DNA of 64,000 nucleotides from Chrysogorgia sp. JL179-B06 (GCA_035772405.1 JAYKKM010000043.1:2572501-2636500), one strand, 5' to 3'; positions 19,421 to 32,449 are shown, counted from the first letter of the stretch. Notes: a model not told the origin generated them from the letters alone. Numbers and translations are program-made.

Positions 19421-20024
19421 CCTCCACTGGATTATCGTTTATAGTGTGATAATAACATTGGGCAAGCGTTTTAACCTTGTAAGGTTCGCGGTAGAGATGA
19501 AGACTGATGATGACTCAGCGCTAAATGACGTACATCCGCTGAGCCTAAGAGCCCCCCCCCCAAACGTTTATGAAAAGCTGTCCTTTTTAAACACGAAAAT
19601 TGCCCGTTTTGAACAAAGAATATATAGACAAATAGCATATATTTGTGCGCTTAATATATATATTGACATATGACGTCATCAAATACGTCACCAGACGAAA
19701 GAAGTTTGCGTGCATATTCCACTGCATATTCCACGTGCACGAAGTATATTGGGACGTCATAGACATAAATGACACGTCCTTAGCAACCGATTGTCTAGCA
19801 AGGCCGCTGATACGTTCGAACACAAAACCCTTCGAACACTTCTCCTAAATATAGCAGATATTCCCCCACCCCTTTTCAATGTTGAAGAAACTATCGCTCG
19901 CATATATTCTATACAGAAGAACAATTCATTAAATAAAAGTTATATTTCAACACTCTAGAGGAACTATACTGAAGTACATGTCTTTATATGCACAAGCTTC
20001 CAAACGCTGAAACGGGGCGGGCGG

Positions 20025-20065
20025 AATTGGGAGCGGGCGGAATTGGGAGCGGGCGGAAAATGGAG
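20025..20065. repeat. GAGCGGGCGGAATTGG minisatellite
   Basis: About two and a half 18-bp units, GC-rich in AT-rich surroundings. Confidence 0.7.
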
Positions 20066-20432
20066 CGGCGAAAGGCTACTGAAACGCTGAAAACAATGAT
20101 AAACGCTCTGGCCAGGTAACCGAAACATGTCGCCAAATCTCGCAAGAGGAAACAGAAAACGGCTGAGTAGAAGGGTGTAAATAAAGAGAAATTTTTATAA
20201 TGGACAGATTATGAAGCAGAGTTACAAGCGAATGACTACAGAATATCGATTTTATCCAAAACCGCTACTACTTTTATTTTTATTTTTATTTTACGAGTTG
20301 TATGGCTTGACTCGTGAGCGGTTTTAACGCAGCTTTTCTGCAATCTGATTGGTTGCTGAGCGATAAAGACCGGTCATTACAAAACTGAGTCAAAACAACT
20401 CAATAGTTATCAAAAATTGCTAAAAATTTGAC

Positions 20433-20515
20433 GAAATGTGAGAAATTTAAAAGAACCATATAATAAAAACCTTATTAATCTCATTTGGTCGGTCTTTACG
20501 GTAAAATTATCCTGC
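20433..20515. repeat. Interspersed repeat paralogous to 52330-52430 (inverted)
   Basis: CCATATAATAAAAACCTTAT and CATTTGGTCGGTCTTTACGG match the reverse complement of 52.33-52.43 kb. Confidence 0.65.
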
Positions 20516-21100
20516 CCTTGGTCTTTTCGCACAGACCTCGCTCCTTCATAAGGGTTTATGACAAAGAGGCATGATATCTTTGTAAAGTTCAGCTTTCGAA
20601 AATATGCTTGTTCAAGACGTAAAAAACGTTAAATATAATTGCAAAGAATTAAATATAATTTCAACAGAAAAACGCTATAAAGATAACATTGAACTCGCCA
20701 TATCATATGAACTCGCCATACATCACTCCTCCTTATGAACTGGGTCCTCCTCCGCCCACACGACAAAGCACTTTTCGAATGTCTCCGTTTTCAATAAAAG
20801 TTTCCACTTTCAAAGGCGTTTTCGAAAGTTTGCGGTGACAACGCATTTGCTTTTATTATACATTCTCTACTCTATCTCGATTTTGATTGACTGTTGGCAT
20901 ACAGCTAATTCGTGACATCAGCTTCATGTGACGTCAATGTTCCAATATTGTGGTTCAAAAAGTGTAGCTATGACATCATTCCAATATCTTGTTGCTAGCT
21001 TGCTCTTGCCAGCTTGTTTACGGCGAAAGAAAATGGGAAAATGGCGAGTTCTTCGCAAAGATTCGCCAACGCATTGCTTTAGCACTTCTTATGTATAATA

Positions 21101-21243
21101 AAACAATTATTGGATTCGGTTTTCGCATGATATCGAGAATTATCAAGGCCAGTTTGTGTTATCCTCCTCAGCCTTCGGCAGATAACACAAACCTCGGCCT
21201 TGATAATTCTCGATATCATGCTTCACCTCATCCAATAAATGTT
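21101..21243. mobile_element. Hairpin element A, copy 2
   Basis: CGCATGATATCGAGAATTAT, CAAGGCC...GATAACAC pairs with its complement. The ends AACAATTATTGGATTCGG / CATCCAATAAATGTT match copy 1. Confidence 0.85.
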
Positions 21244-21336
21244 AAATATCAGCTATTGCCTTTACATCAAGCCGCCTCACAATCAGCTGCCTTCATGGTT
21301 AGTTTCAAATATGTCCGTCGTCAATTCAATTAATAT

Positions 21337-21806
21337 CAGTGCGTAACGTTATATCAGGGGGGCCCCGGTTCAAAATTTGTGAAGGCCCCCCTAGTATGAA
21401 TGCTGAAGGCACGAGTCGAGCACCGTAGGCGCGAGTTTTCTAGGTGGGTTCGGGGGCATACTCCACCGGAAAATTTTTAAATCTAGAGTCTCTGAAATGC
21501 CATTTCCTGGACTTTGGGGGAATATTTTACGGAATTCTGATTGTCAGAAAACGACATGCATTATAACACATCAAAATTCCGCCATATTGAAATTGGAAAA
21601 GTGACCAAGCCTTCAAAAAGCCGTCAGTATATTGTCGTACTCACAATCGCCAAATGTCGTACACGTCACCACGTGGCACGTGAAGGAGAACAAAGAAGCA
21701 TATCACACCATCAAATGGATATTTTGTTGTTGCGTGCATGCGTTTTTCGTTTCTCAGAGGCCTCCCTGGGGGGCCCCCTCCGCCCGCATAGTAGTGTACG
21801 CCACTG
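21337..21806. mobile_element. hAT MITE, 470 bp, target duplication ATTAATAT
   Basis: Left CAGTGCGTAACG, right AGTGTACGCCACTG; ATTAATAT flanks exactly (21329-21336 and 21807-21814). The interior has the GGGGGGCCCC blocks and the CTAGAGTCTCTGAAATGCCA segment shared with 40.43 and 60.22 kb. Confidence 0.92.
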
Positions 21807-22333
21807 ATTAATATTGAATGAACGAAAAACATTATTTTGTCAACCCTATCAGTACAAAATATACTGTTATCCTTAGGGGCCCTGATAAATTTTAAAAGTT
21901 ACAAATCTATATATATAATAAATATACAAAGTTAAAAGGCAACCGAAGACAATATATATCAACTAATGTCTCAAACCTATCTACTAACTTAAAACTATTA
22001 AAAACGTTTCAGCCATGGTAAAGATTTCGTAGCATATTCAGTTCTAATTCTTGGAAGGTGCAGTTTGATTGTCTTGTTGAACGAGATAGCATATCACGAT
22101 TAAAAACATAAATAATTTTTAAAGAATTATGGGGATCAGCTCCCTGATATGCATTTATTTAAAGACATGCTCATTGGTGCCCCTTATACTCATAGCCTCG
22201 TCACTCGTCGTACATTTGTAATTTTTCTACTTTATCTTTATTCTGTTTACCGTTACATACCCAGCTAGTCACCGTAATGCCGAGATTGCGGTGCCCCCTG
22301 CCAAGTTGGCAACGCTTTATTATCCGTGTGTCA

Positions 22334-22374
22334 GTTCGTTCGTTCGTTCGTTCGTTCGTTCGTTCGTTCGTTCG
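22334..22374. repeat. TTCG microsatellite
   Basis: About ten GTTC units. Confidence 0.97.
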
Positions 22375-22499
22375 GAATCAGTAGCAAGCATCTACTTCAT
22401 GTATGCCTATTATTCTGTGTGTGATTTCGTTCGTTCGTAAGGAATCAATAGTAAGCGACATTTTTAGCACTATGTCTGGTTCCTGTTAATTATTTTCCC

Positions 22500-22640
22500 A
22501 ATTTTAGAAGGCTTGTTATAAGAAACCGGATCAATCTTGTTTACATGGAAATTAATCGGTCCGGAATATGTGCTCGGATAAGTCCAGCAACCGACCCAAG
22601 CCATAGGCCGGGCTAACCTGGATCTCGGGCATAACAACCG
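22500..22640. repeat. Repeat shared with 47105-47265 (inverted)
   Basis: AAGAAACCGGATCAATCTTG and TTTACATGG correspond to CCATGTAAACAAGATCG and CCGATCCCGTTTCTTG near 47.21 kb. Confidence 0.5.
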
Positions 22641-22695
22641 GATATAATATGAAAAAGAGAAATAAGAGAACTTCAATCTGTCGAAAAATACTTAA

Positions 22696-23114
22696 AGTGC
22701 CTATCCGGGGTTTGGGGATTTTACATATTCGTAATCTTTGGGTTCTACCAAAACGAAATGTAATATATCTTGTCGTTCGAAAATTTCATCTTCATGCCTA
22801 TTTTCCCTTCTAAAGTTGATTTACTATTCACAGGAAATGACGTCAAAGCAGGGACACGCGAAGTCATTGCACATTAATTCAACAATGAAATACAAAGAAA
22901 GTTTGGCTCTGAACTTTAAACACACCTGTTTAGACAAAATTCGCTCAATTCCCAAACTTTCTTTCTATTTCACTGCTGAATCGATTTGCAATGTTTTTGC
23001 GTGTTCTGCTTTGACGTCATTTCCGGTGAATAGTAAATCACTTTAGCAGGGGTAAAAGGTATGAAGATGAAATTTTCGCACGACAAGATATGTTCCAAAC
23101 CCCGGATACGCACT
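22696..23114. mobile_element. TTAA palindromic MITE, family 1, copy 1 (419 bp)
   Basis: Left AGTGCCTATCCGGGGTTTGG, right CCAAACCCCGGATACGCACT, flanked by TTAA at 22692-22695 and 23115-23118. Subterminal blocks AAATTTCATCTTCATGCC and TGACGTCA-like cores occur on both arms. Confidence 0.92.
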
Positions 23115-23229
23115 TTAAGTAAAAAGAGTACTTACGTACGTACTTTGTAAGAGTACTTACCATATTATATCCGGTTCTTTTGAGAACTTACCTGCTTTCA
23201 TATTTATTCTGCATGTAAAACAATTGAAA

Positions 23230-23717
23230 CAGGGGTGGCGCCACAGGGGGCTACAGCCCCCTGTCGGGGAACCTTAGCCCCCCTGTCGTGGAAAAATTAG
23301 CAATTCGTCGGGGAACGAGTTGGAAGAAAAAAAGAAAAAGAAAAAGAAAAAAGAAAAAAAAGGTCGTCTTTTGTTTTCTTTAAATCGTAAAAGTTTTTTT
23401 ACGCATTATAACAAACGTTTCGCTAAACAATGTCAAAGGTAATAAACTTTCATCTCTGGCACCAATCTATCATCTAGTTTTTGCGTGAATATTATTGTTA
23501 GAGTTAGTTTTGTATACAGTAAGGAAATACTGACTATAAAATCATAATTTTCACTGTTTTTCATTTTAATTTTTTTTGCTAAAACTGCCCCCAAAATGCA
23601 GGACATAACGTTTCAGAGCTTAGAAAATCAAAAATTCTCCCGGGGGAGCATAACCCCGGCCTCCCCAGAGGAACCACTACTACCCGTTAGCCCCCCCTGT
23701 CTTCCTGGCGCCAGCTG
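23230..23717. mobile_element. hAT MITE, 488 bp, target duplication AATTGAAA
   Basis: Left CAGGGGTGGCGCCACAGGGG, right TGGCGCCAGCTG; AATTGAAA flanks exactly (23222-23229 and 23718-23725). The interior is GGGGGCTA-rich near the ends and AT-rich in the centre. Confidence 0.92.
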
Positions 23718-23847
23718 AATTGAAAAAGGATGACACGTTTGGGTTAGGTTTCTCCGCTACTTCGTTGTCTGCAGGCCCCTCAATTTTCGAAAACGTTACA
23801 CCACGGGCGGAGATGCATATTCGTATTAAAGCGCGGATTTCCAGGGA

Positions 23848-24158
23848 GGGTGAGCACGCCATTTATCCTGGTCAGCGGCAAGGAATCGCCTTCTGGACGA
23901 TCCTATTATTAGTATTAAGGTTAGTAATTGGATTTTTACTCAGTTTTCCTGTGTCGCAGGGGTTAGGGTTAGAAAACCCATTGTGCGGGGGTTGGGGTTA
24001 GGATCTAAGTTGTTTTGGGGTTTTTGGGGTTAGCATGCAGTTCTATGATGTATATCATATCATATCATAATATAGGCATCTCTCGCGGGTACTAAAAAAG
24101 ATCGTCCAGAAGACGATTGCTTGCCGCTGACCGCGATAAATGGCGTGCTCACCCCCCC
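23848..24158. mobile_element. Inverted-repeat element (GGTGAGCACGCCATTTATC)
   Basis: GGTGAGCACGCCATTTATCC and TCTGGACGATCC near 23848-23905 face the complement at 24098-24158. GGGGTTAGG-type runs lie between the arms. Confidence 0.7.
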
Positions 24159-24384
24159 TCTCCGGCTTAGGTAGTTAGAGGATAAGTGGTTTTAGGCGTG
24201 GTTTACACTAATACGCTAAGGCTCTCGTCAAAAATTCTTCCGTTTCTATACGTTTCTTTGCTGTGCTTACACTGTTTACCATAGCGTGGTTATCACACTT
24301 AGCATTCCGGATGCAACTATTGCTTGAAGGTTAATTTATTTACGACCCTCAGAAAATGGCGTCCCATTTTACAGTTACACAGAG

Positions 24385-24945
24385 TGAAAATATTGAAATG
24401 ATGATTCTGCTTATTGAGTATCTCTCGTCTGCCGTTTGCCGACCTCTTAATATCTGCAACAACGATTTTTAAATTATTCAGTTGCCGGTTTGATTAGATG
24501 TGTTCATCAATCTACGATCCGCCAAATGACAATTTCTAGAGATAACTTTTGTCAATACTTGTGTCTCTATTAGTGACGGAAATTTTAAAATGCCATTGTC
24601 GTGTTGTCATAAAACACCTGAGCAGAATTACCCAATATTCAAATTTTACTAACATGTATAACTATAGATATAGATTCTTCCATCAACTTTCGAACATTTG
24701 CCGAACGTTTTGCCAAACTGACGTTTTGAATATACGAAACAAAATCCGACAGCAACTCAATGACTCGTAGCCTATTTGATTTGTTGGCTGTTTTCAACAT
24801 AATTTGGTGGATCGTAAATTTGACTGATCTAATCAAACCGGTAACTGAATCATTTGAAAATCGATGTTGCGTATATTATAAAAAGGTCGGTAAACGGTTG
24901 TCCATCTACTCGATAAGCAGAATCTTCATTTTGTTATACTTTCGT
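24385..24945. mobile_element. Foldback element, about 560 bp
   Basis: GATTCTGCTTATTGAGTATC, TTTGCCGACCTCTTAATATC and TTCAGTTGCCGGTTTGATTA on the left each have complements in order on the right (24835-24940). A 38-codon ORF (MASHFTVTQSENIEMMILLI) starts at 24355 and runs into the left arm. Confidence 0.8.
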
Positions 24946-25794
24946 ATTACTCCAAGTTTACTCCTATGGTAAATGTAATATTTCAATAAATTTGCTCCAT
25001 ATTTGCGCATATTGTAAATTTGAGTAAATCCATTTTTTTCGTGCAGTTAGACGGCTACATTCATCAAAATAAGTTTGGTGCAGATTTGTCAAATCTTACC
25101 TCGCCTTTTCTAGAGAACAAAATATGTAGGCCGTGGAATTGCTTAAACTTTGTAAATACTTTATAACAATAATTGTGCGAATTTCTAAAAGTCTAAAAGT
25201 CTAAAAGTCTTTGTTTTGCATGAATAATTGTGTTTGCTTAGAGCATCGAGGTTGAGGTCATAAATCTTATTGACAAGACACGACATACGATTAATACTTT
25301 GTTTTACATGGAGAATAATGCCCTTGTATGCGCCATTGTACCAATGATGGGACATGCGCCCACTTGACGCCTCAACTGCATGCACCCCTTTCCCTTTGGA
25401 CGGCAATAAAATATTTGGAAAATATATATTTGAAATAATACTTCTGTCCGCTGCCTGACAGAAACTCACCGGCCCTATTATGAGAAGCCAGTCCGTCCGT
25501 GATTACAGGTATTCATGCTTGTACGAAAAATAGATACGAATTTGAAATACTATTAGGGCTATAACAGGTTGAAGTTGTCCTTCAGTAGCATGATATAAAT
25601 GGTAAAGTAAAAATTCAAATGAGGCCAAGTAGCTACTGTTTTAAAATAATTTAATTTGTTTGAGCTTTCGTCAACAGCCGCGATCGAAAACTTTTACTTC
25701 ACCTCAAAGACCTTTCAGCAAAGTACCGTTTTTTTTATCAAAGTACACCAAAGAACTCTTTAGTAGGCAGGAGCTCATTCCGCATATTATAATG

Positions 25795-25911
<117 letters not shown>

Positions 25912-25925
25912 TAATTCGCGTGTAA

Positions 25926-26406
25926 AGTGCCTATCTGGATAGTGGGGATTTTATTGTGGGGATTTTACATATTCGTAATCTTTGGGTTCCAGCAAAACGA
26001 AATGTAATATATCTTGTTGTTCGAATTCATGGATTTTCCCCCTGCTAAAGTTCGCAGGAAGTGACGTCAACGCAGGAAGTGACGTCAACGCAGGAAGTGA
26101 CGTCAACGCAGGAAGTGACGTCAACGCAGGAAGTGACGTCAACGCAGGGACACGCAATATTTTGCGGCATTATTCGACAGTGAATGTTTAGGAATTGAGT
26201 GAATTTTGTCTAAACAGGCTGTTTAAAGTTCAAAGCCAAACTTTCGCTGTATTTCATTGCTGAATCACTCCGCAAAATATCGTGAACTTTAGCGGGGGAA
26301 AAGGGCATGAAGATGAAATTTTCGAACGACAAGACATATTACAAATTTTCGCAGGAGAATCCAAAGATCACAAATATGTAAAATACCCACAGGCTGGATA
26401 GGCACT
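25926..26406. mobile_element. TTAA MITE, family 1, copy 2, with five 18-bp repeats
   Basis: Left AGTGCCTATCTGGATAGTGG (flank GTAA), right CTGGATAGGCACT plus TTAA (26407-26410). The left arm contains five tandem copies of GCAGGAAGTGACGTCAAC at 26054-26143, where copy 1 has one related unit. Confidence 0.88.
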
Positions 26407-26409
26407 TTA

Positions 26410-28030
26410 ATTGCTTCACCTCTTCTTTCTTTGACCGAAGGAAGATGGTCCATTGGGAGGCAAATAATCTTCATACTTCTTTACTGAACTTGATATCGAT
26501 TAAGATATTATAAGAAGGCCACCCCAGACCGGCCATCCCATCGGCGCTAAAATACACGATTGCATGTACACGTATAGTTTATCATAGACACGGCATATTT
26601 GCAGTATTGGTGGCAATACTTGACACTCGAACTTGAACAAAAGGACGGCTATGTTGGCTTCTCTTATTATTTGACTTCCAACGTGGCCGACTCGTACTAT
26701 ACCCGTTTGATTTTATATTGTGAAAGCTTTGCTCGCTGCGCCAAGCTGCATGTCCGCAGAAGTCGCAATACCTAATATTGTAAAACTATATGAAGGGAAC
26801 GCACTTATAATTATTTACCATAGTATCCGCGCGCCTAGTAGATGTAATGATGCTATCTACGTGAGGTAATATAAATATGCTAAATATATAAGTCAATATA
26901 AATATTATCGGCGATGGTGTGTATGTATTAATTATGACAAAGAGAGGAAATAAAACTTGAAATACAATCTATCCGCATCAGCAGAGTATATCTATAAATT
27001 CCTGCTTGCAGGGCGGGAGGGAAACGCATTCTGGGTACGGAACACAGTATATAATGCATATTCGATAGAATGAACGTACATAAGTACATAAGAAATATAT
27101 ATACCAGATGACACAGGAAATACCTGGGGCTATTCGATGTCCGAGAAACGCGAACCATAAACATCGTGTATTGGATTGTTTTATTTTTAAATTGTGTCCA
27201 TTCTTGAGCAATTAAACGTGCAATCCACCACTGCGATAATAGCTACTATGAAAACGGTCGCTTCACAAAGTGAAATACAGGATAATGTGACGACACCTTG
27301 TGTAAATATAGGATAATGTGCACGAGGTATATCAGTTGTCGTTTTGAAATGCATGCAGGTGTACCGTATGCAGATCCTTGGAAATGAGCTCAATGCTTTT
27401 GAATAATATAATCATGATCATATCATGTTAAACTATTACCTTATAACATGTCGTCGATATGTGAGTATACTTTCACGACTGTGGTCGACGCTTCTCTTTC
27501 TTAAAATGCGGAATTTTTTCTTCATTTTATAAACAATAACGTTATCACGTCTCATCCTTTCAGATCTTTGCCATGATGGAAGTACACAAACTATATCAAA
27601 CCATGCACGATAACACAAGTTTATGCTTTTAGAAGCAAGTCATATAGCCATTCCATAGTTATAGTACACATGTTGAATATAACTCCAGCAAGCGGGACTA
27701 AACAACACTTACCGCACTTTAGTTATATAGTGTATACTGTGCATACAGTCAAATAACAGCAGTCCGATTGTAACTGAATGTTGATTCTCGCATACAAGGC
27801 ATATGTATACGTAGCACTCATTTCTTCTTACACATAATTCAGTATATACTACAGCTTGCTTTGTTATAGACTTCCGGCGTTTAATACGGTTGAATCCCAC
27901 GCGTTGCTGGGTGAGTGCATGTATATAGTGCTCGTGTCTTCAACACCCACGCGAGCAATGTCAACAAAAAGAATGCGAGCAAACAACGTAACGTTGACTA
28001 AGATGGACTTCCTTAAATTTTGATAAAACA
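26410..28030. other. No supported gene
   Basis: AT-rich single-copy-looking DNA. Several short frames on both strands (for example minus 27618-27436, KMKKKFRILRKRSVDHSRE) lack convincing splice sites or family motifs. Confidence 0.5.
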
Positions 28031-28031
28031 G

Positions 28032-28207
28032 AGGATGTGTTAGGAGAGATAGATAGTCGGCCTGGACAGCAGTTATATTTTGATAGGACGGACAAACTAA
28101 ACTATCTCCACTCCTTCGTGAGATTTGCCATGTCATCAAAGGAAGTTGAATGGCACGATCTGCATGAATACTTTCTATACCCAATTAATGTTACATTCCT
28201 AATTCTA
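28032..28207 (+). CDS. Orphan exon candidate, 58 codons
   Basis: Acceptor GATAAAACAG and donor CTA|GTACGT bound an open exon (2 bases plus 58 codons, leaving in phase 0): DVLGEIDSRPGQQLYFDRTD, KLNYLHSFVRFAMSS, EVEWHDLHEYFLYPIN. Composition is protein-like, but no partner exon was found nearby. It is not recognised; chance remains possible. Confidence 0.3.
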
Positions 28208-28209
28208 GT

Positions 28210-29650
28210 ACGTCAATGAATATTTTTATGAATGCACTTTGTCAAGTAAATGCACTAGTATACTCGACGTTTCAATCTCAAACGAATGTATTTTGTCAAG
28301 TGTATGCACTAGCTAGCTAGTATACTGTACTCTACCAGTTTCAACCTCAAATCTGTCTCTTTCTATTTGAACAACCTATACTTTATGTAGTCAATACTAT
28401 ACTACAAAGGACACAAAAAAACATTTACAACGGAAGACCTGTATTTGTTTACGTAATAAAAAGGATATATGGTATGTTCCTGCAGCTATAGTTGTTGTCT
28501 TTCTTACCTAGGAGCTTAGTTAGGCTAAACGTGGTTCAATAAACCAAATGATAAATAGATTTTCTAGATTGCATGTTGAGAACACGTGTCAGTGTCGTGG
28601 TTGCATGGCCTTGATAATTTATTAAGGACTATATTATGAGTAAGCGCTTATAATGGGACAGCGACCTCGAGAAACAAGATAACATAGTATAAAGTCTTTG
28701 AACCAAACCAGGCATTATTGAGGCACAAGAATCTCTTGTTTCATTATTTTAATTCATGCACTTAATTACATTTCACTCTGTGACGATGGGCCTTCAGAAT
28801 AATCTCGAGAGCATAAAATATATTTCCTTCCTCTGTTTCGCAAGAAAACATTTTTTTGTAAGGAAACGTTGTCACTCTTTGGTCCCTGTTGCGTTTGTTA
28901 GAATTCAGCTAGGAAATTATAAACCAAGTAATTAAAAATCCATCCACGTCGCTCACTGTAGCCGTAGTTTATACATGCCGTTCACGAATGGGTGAAACCG
29001 TTACTATATACTTTGGAAATTGTTATAAACCTTAATTCTAGTGATTTTACTGACAATAATTAAATATAAAATAATATAAAATAATACATAGATATACGGA
29101 AGTAGATGAACTTAATTTAGAGTGTTGAACAGTATACCATCCAGTTGAACACGAGAATGAATTCCATGTCTCCAAGCATCCTTGAATTAATTGTTCTGTT
29201 TATTATAGAAAAATGTAGTCCCATTTCCCAACAAACATTGATCATTGAATCACAATAAGATTATTAATTATTAGTGAGATTATCACTAATAATTCATGCA
29301 TGTGTTTGATTCGGAAGACACTGCTTTTTAAATAATAAAGGTATACGTAAACAAGTTGTTATGATCGCCACTTATATACATAACGCAAGATTAATTACTG
29401 ATCCGGACGCGTCAATCGTATCACGCGATCTGAAGCCCCGCACACTCCTTTTCCTGACAAACTTAATTTTCTTGTGTGTATGACACAAATTGAAAGTATT
29501 TCATTGACAAGGATCGGAGTCTTGTTCAAAGATTGGTCATGTCAGCTTTTGAGCAAACGTGTTCGTGTGTACAGTTGTCAAGGAAAGCTTGATAAAAAAT
29601 ATACGTGCAGGTTTCAGGGAAAATTGGTCGTCTCAGTAGTGCCCCCGTGC
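28210..29650. other. No supported feature
   Basis: AT-rich, no long frame. A small palindrome AATTATTAGTGAGATTATCACTAATAATT lies near 29265-29293. Otherwise nothing seen. Confidence 0.5.
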
Positions 29651-29661
29651 GGGGCTTTAAG

Positions 29662-30266
29662 CAGTAGCGGATCATCTCTATGGGGCAAAGGGGGCATTTG
29701 CCCCCGGCCCCAGATTTTAACCGGCCCAAAAAATATGAGTGAATAAAAAAATTATTCAGTTTCTCTTTTTTACAAACGAATGGTGAATACTTCAGTATAT
29801 AAATGAATACTCTTATCATGCAATGGAGGACCTGGGCAAAGTATATTGAACGTTCTTATCTATTGCCGTAGAATCCCGAAAATAGCGGGCCCCCGAAAGT
29901 AGCGGCCCCCGAACTAAATTAACGGCCACTCGAAAGTAATAGCCCTTTCAAAAATAGCTCACTTCTGTGTGATACATGCAGTGAACTTCTGTTCTACTAC
30001 GGGCTACTGCACAGAAATCAAATGATGTTATTTACAGTTACGTCTTAAGACATGCTTAAGACATCGAAAACCAAGATCAAATTTCGCCATTTTAGCAGCG
30101 ATGTTATTTCCCCCCCAAATGTGATGCGAGTCATTTGACGCTTAGAAAGCTAGAGGTGGCCGCGTCTGAGGCAGGCTAAGTACGAACCTCCGAACACAGC
30201 TCTCATGTTATGACCGGTCCAAAAATATTCTTTGCCCCCGGCCCTGGGAGGTTTAATCCGCCACTG
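29662..30266. mobile_element. hAT MITE, 605 bp, target duplication GCTTTAAG
   Basis: Left CAGTAGCGGATCATCTCTAT, right AATCCGCCACTG; GCTTTAAG flanks exactly (29654-29661 and 30267-30274). GGGGGCAAA/TTTGCCCCC lie near both ends. The interior repeats CCCGAAAGTAGCGG. Confidence 0.95.
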
Positions 30267-30671
30267 GCTTTAAGTGCAGTTGAAATCTAAGAGGTGAATG
30301 AAAGTGGGTGGTCAGAAGATGCGATTTTGTTAGGTTGAATATGTAATATTTGTAATAGTTGACTGACGTCAATCGTTTAAGTATTCTTTATTTGATATCT
30401 ATAGTACAAAGAACTGAAGCTTGTCTCGGTTGAGTGCAAGTCCCGCGGCGCCAGATATGCAGACCAACTGATAGTTTCTTTAGTTCACCTGCAGCTTTTC
30501 TATATTTTAAAATTATCGAAATATGTATTATCATGTTAATTTTGAACGTCGAATCAGTATCTTTTCGATGAAACGACAGTTCAAACTGTTTTTAGATCAA
30601 AGTTGTCCTTTTCTTATTTCAATTGTTTATGAATTATATATGAGCGTAAGAAATGCTTTATCATTGGAAAT

Positions 30672-32255
30672 ATAAGGCCAATTTACACTAGAATAAAATT
30701 GGCACGGCACGGGTGAAATATATGGTACGGGGCCGCTTTATTTCGGCACGGCACGACTCGTATCAAGCAATTAATTGGTTCTGACGAAAATGGCACGGCA
30801 TGGGCAATCATCTGAGCCTTCGTTTTCTTGTACAGTCAACATTTGCTCGAGTATGCGCTATGGCCCATACAATCAATCAATATGGTGGTTGACAATGTGT
30901 TTTACTACATTCCGGGCGTTCTTGTCAGCGACATCTTCTGGACGAAGTGAGAGATTATACTGCCTGTATGATGAATCATATAGAACTGCTAACCCCAAAA
31001 CAACTTAGATCCTAACACTAACCCTCCGCCTAATGGGTTTTCTAATTCCCCGCCAAATGGTTTTCTAAAACGCTATGACTATATATGACCGGGCTATTTC
31101 ATCTTCAATCTGATCTAGCCATATACCGAAAAGTGTGTCTAGAAACTCTAAAATTGGCATACCATCTTTGATCATCTATAGAGTTGTGTCAGCCATGACA
31201 AACCAAGCATTTGTTCGAGAGAGGAGACATCCAGACGAGTCGTTCTCTGCGGTAACGTTCAGCAAGAAGTATTGATAAAAATGTCGAGATTCTTGAAAAA
31301 TTTCCAAGCCTTTTGTGCTCTGCCTGTTCCACTGCTCAGTTTTTTCGTTTTCTTGACAATTTTGTCCACGGTGTACTTTGTGAAACACTTTTGGTACATT
31401 TGCGTCTATAATGTAGTATATATTAAAACGATATGATGCTGATCAAATCTTCTTCATACGCTTTGGTTAATCCAGATAATCACCAACTTTTCATACAGTA
31501 ACAGTTCAAAAACTACATTTAACTAACCGTTATTGATCGATAAATTGCTCTTGTTTCTTTTGAAGACTTGGTGTCCTCATTTCAGATATTTAGTAACGTT
31601 ATTATTGTCGCAATAGCTGGCCAGGTTATGCCTCTGTTTGTGGTCTTCCTTCCTGTCGTTTTCTCTTCGTCTTTTCCCGCCATTTTGTCGCACACCAAAA
31701 ACACACAGAGCATGCGCACATAATACATGGACCTATGGGCTTCATCTACACGAGATTTTAGAAACGGGTGTAGCCTGAAATGTTAGCCAACACCTAAACC
31801 CTTGCCACACGAGTGTTATCTGTTAGATTGGTTCCCAGACCCTTCTATCAGTACTAAAAAAATGGCGTCACCTGGTAAGAGACAGCAGGCAAGGTAGTCC
31901 CGGCCAATTTAATATTCCTTTATGTCCATCTGAATTAGCCTTTATGGCCTCGTTTGTGTGTCAGCAATTCAAAATAATCTTTGTTTCCTAACGAGGTTGT
32001 AAAGGCTAATTTATATGCGCACAAAAGAATATTTTAAATGGCAACCATTATAAAAGAGGTATATTTCAGCAGGTCTTGGCACGGGTAAATAAAGACACGG
32101 GTGCCCAAAATAAAAAAGGCCCGCGACCTATTTACACTGAAAAATTCGTCCGGCATGCCGTGCCGAAAATAAGCGGTCCCGTACCATTTTCACCCGTGCC
32201 GTGCCAATTTAGCCGTGCCAATTTAGCCGTGCCGTGCCAATTCTAGCTGTTCTCA
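30672..32255. mobile_element. 1.6-kb element with long GC-rich TIRs (GGCACGGCACGGGTG)
   Basis: ATTGGCACGGCACGGGTGAA and GGTACGGGGCCGC at 30697-30735 face CACCCGTGCCGTGCCAATTT at 32191-32212, with CGGCACGGC inner repeats. The interior holds minus-strand coding fragments (31683-31582 and about 31392-31270). Confidence 0.7.
31582..31683 (-). pseudogene. Start of a transposon-type DNA-binding protein (remnant)
   Basis: ATG 31683 opens MAGKDEEKTTGRKTTNRGIT and stops after 33 codons. About 190 bases downstream a second frame gives KYTVDKIVKKTKKLSSGTGR and AQKAWKFFKNLDIF. Together they resemble the basic/MADF-like accessory proteins of DNA transposons. Low confidence on family. Confidence 0.35.
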
Positions 32256-32269
32256 TGAAAGTCATTTGG

Positions 32270-32445
32270 CGCGACTATAATATAGTTCCATACACTACAC
32301 TCGAATTTTGGTTCGGCTCGGATAAAAATTTTACCCGTGCTCGGACCTTGTAAATAAGTAGTCCGAGCACGGGTAAAATTGGTACGGGTACCATTTTTAT
32401 CCGAGCCGAACAAACATTCGAGCGTAGTGTAAATGGGGCTATATT
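32270..32445. mobile_element. Compact hairpin MITE
   Basis: TTGGTTCGGCTCGGATAAAA and TACCCGTGCTCGGAC pair with GTCCGAGCACGGGTA and TTTTATCCGAGCCGAAC; the outer ends are CACTACACTCGAA / TTCGAGCGTAGTG. Confidence 0.85.
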
Positions 32446-32449
32446 TGAT

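Larger units (their letters stand above)
19430..20990. other. No supported gene
   Basis: Upstream of both candidate first exons of the GRAMD1-like gene. It holds a short C-run (19551-19561), a TTTTTA run (20271-20291), the 20025 minisatellite and one interspersed repeat. Confidence 0.5.

Noticed and set aside
19206..19673. 155-codon plus-strand open frame
   Set aside because: Antisense to the minus-strand exon candidate 19218-19420, which has a start, balanced composition and a splice donor; the plus frame has no motif and runs through a poly-C stretch.
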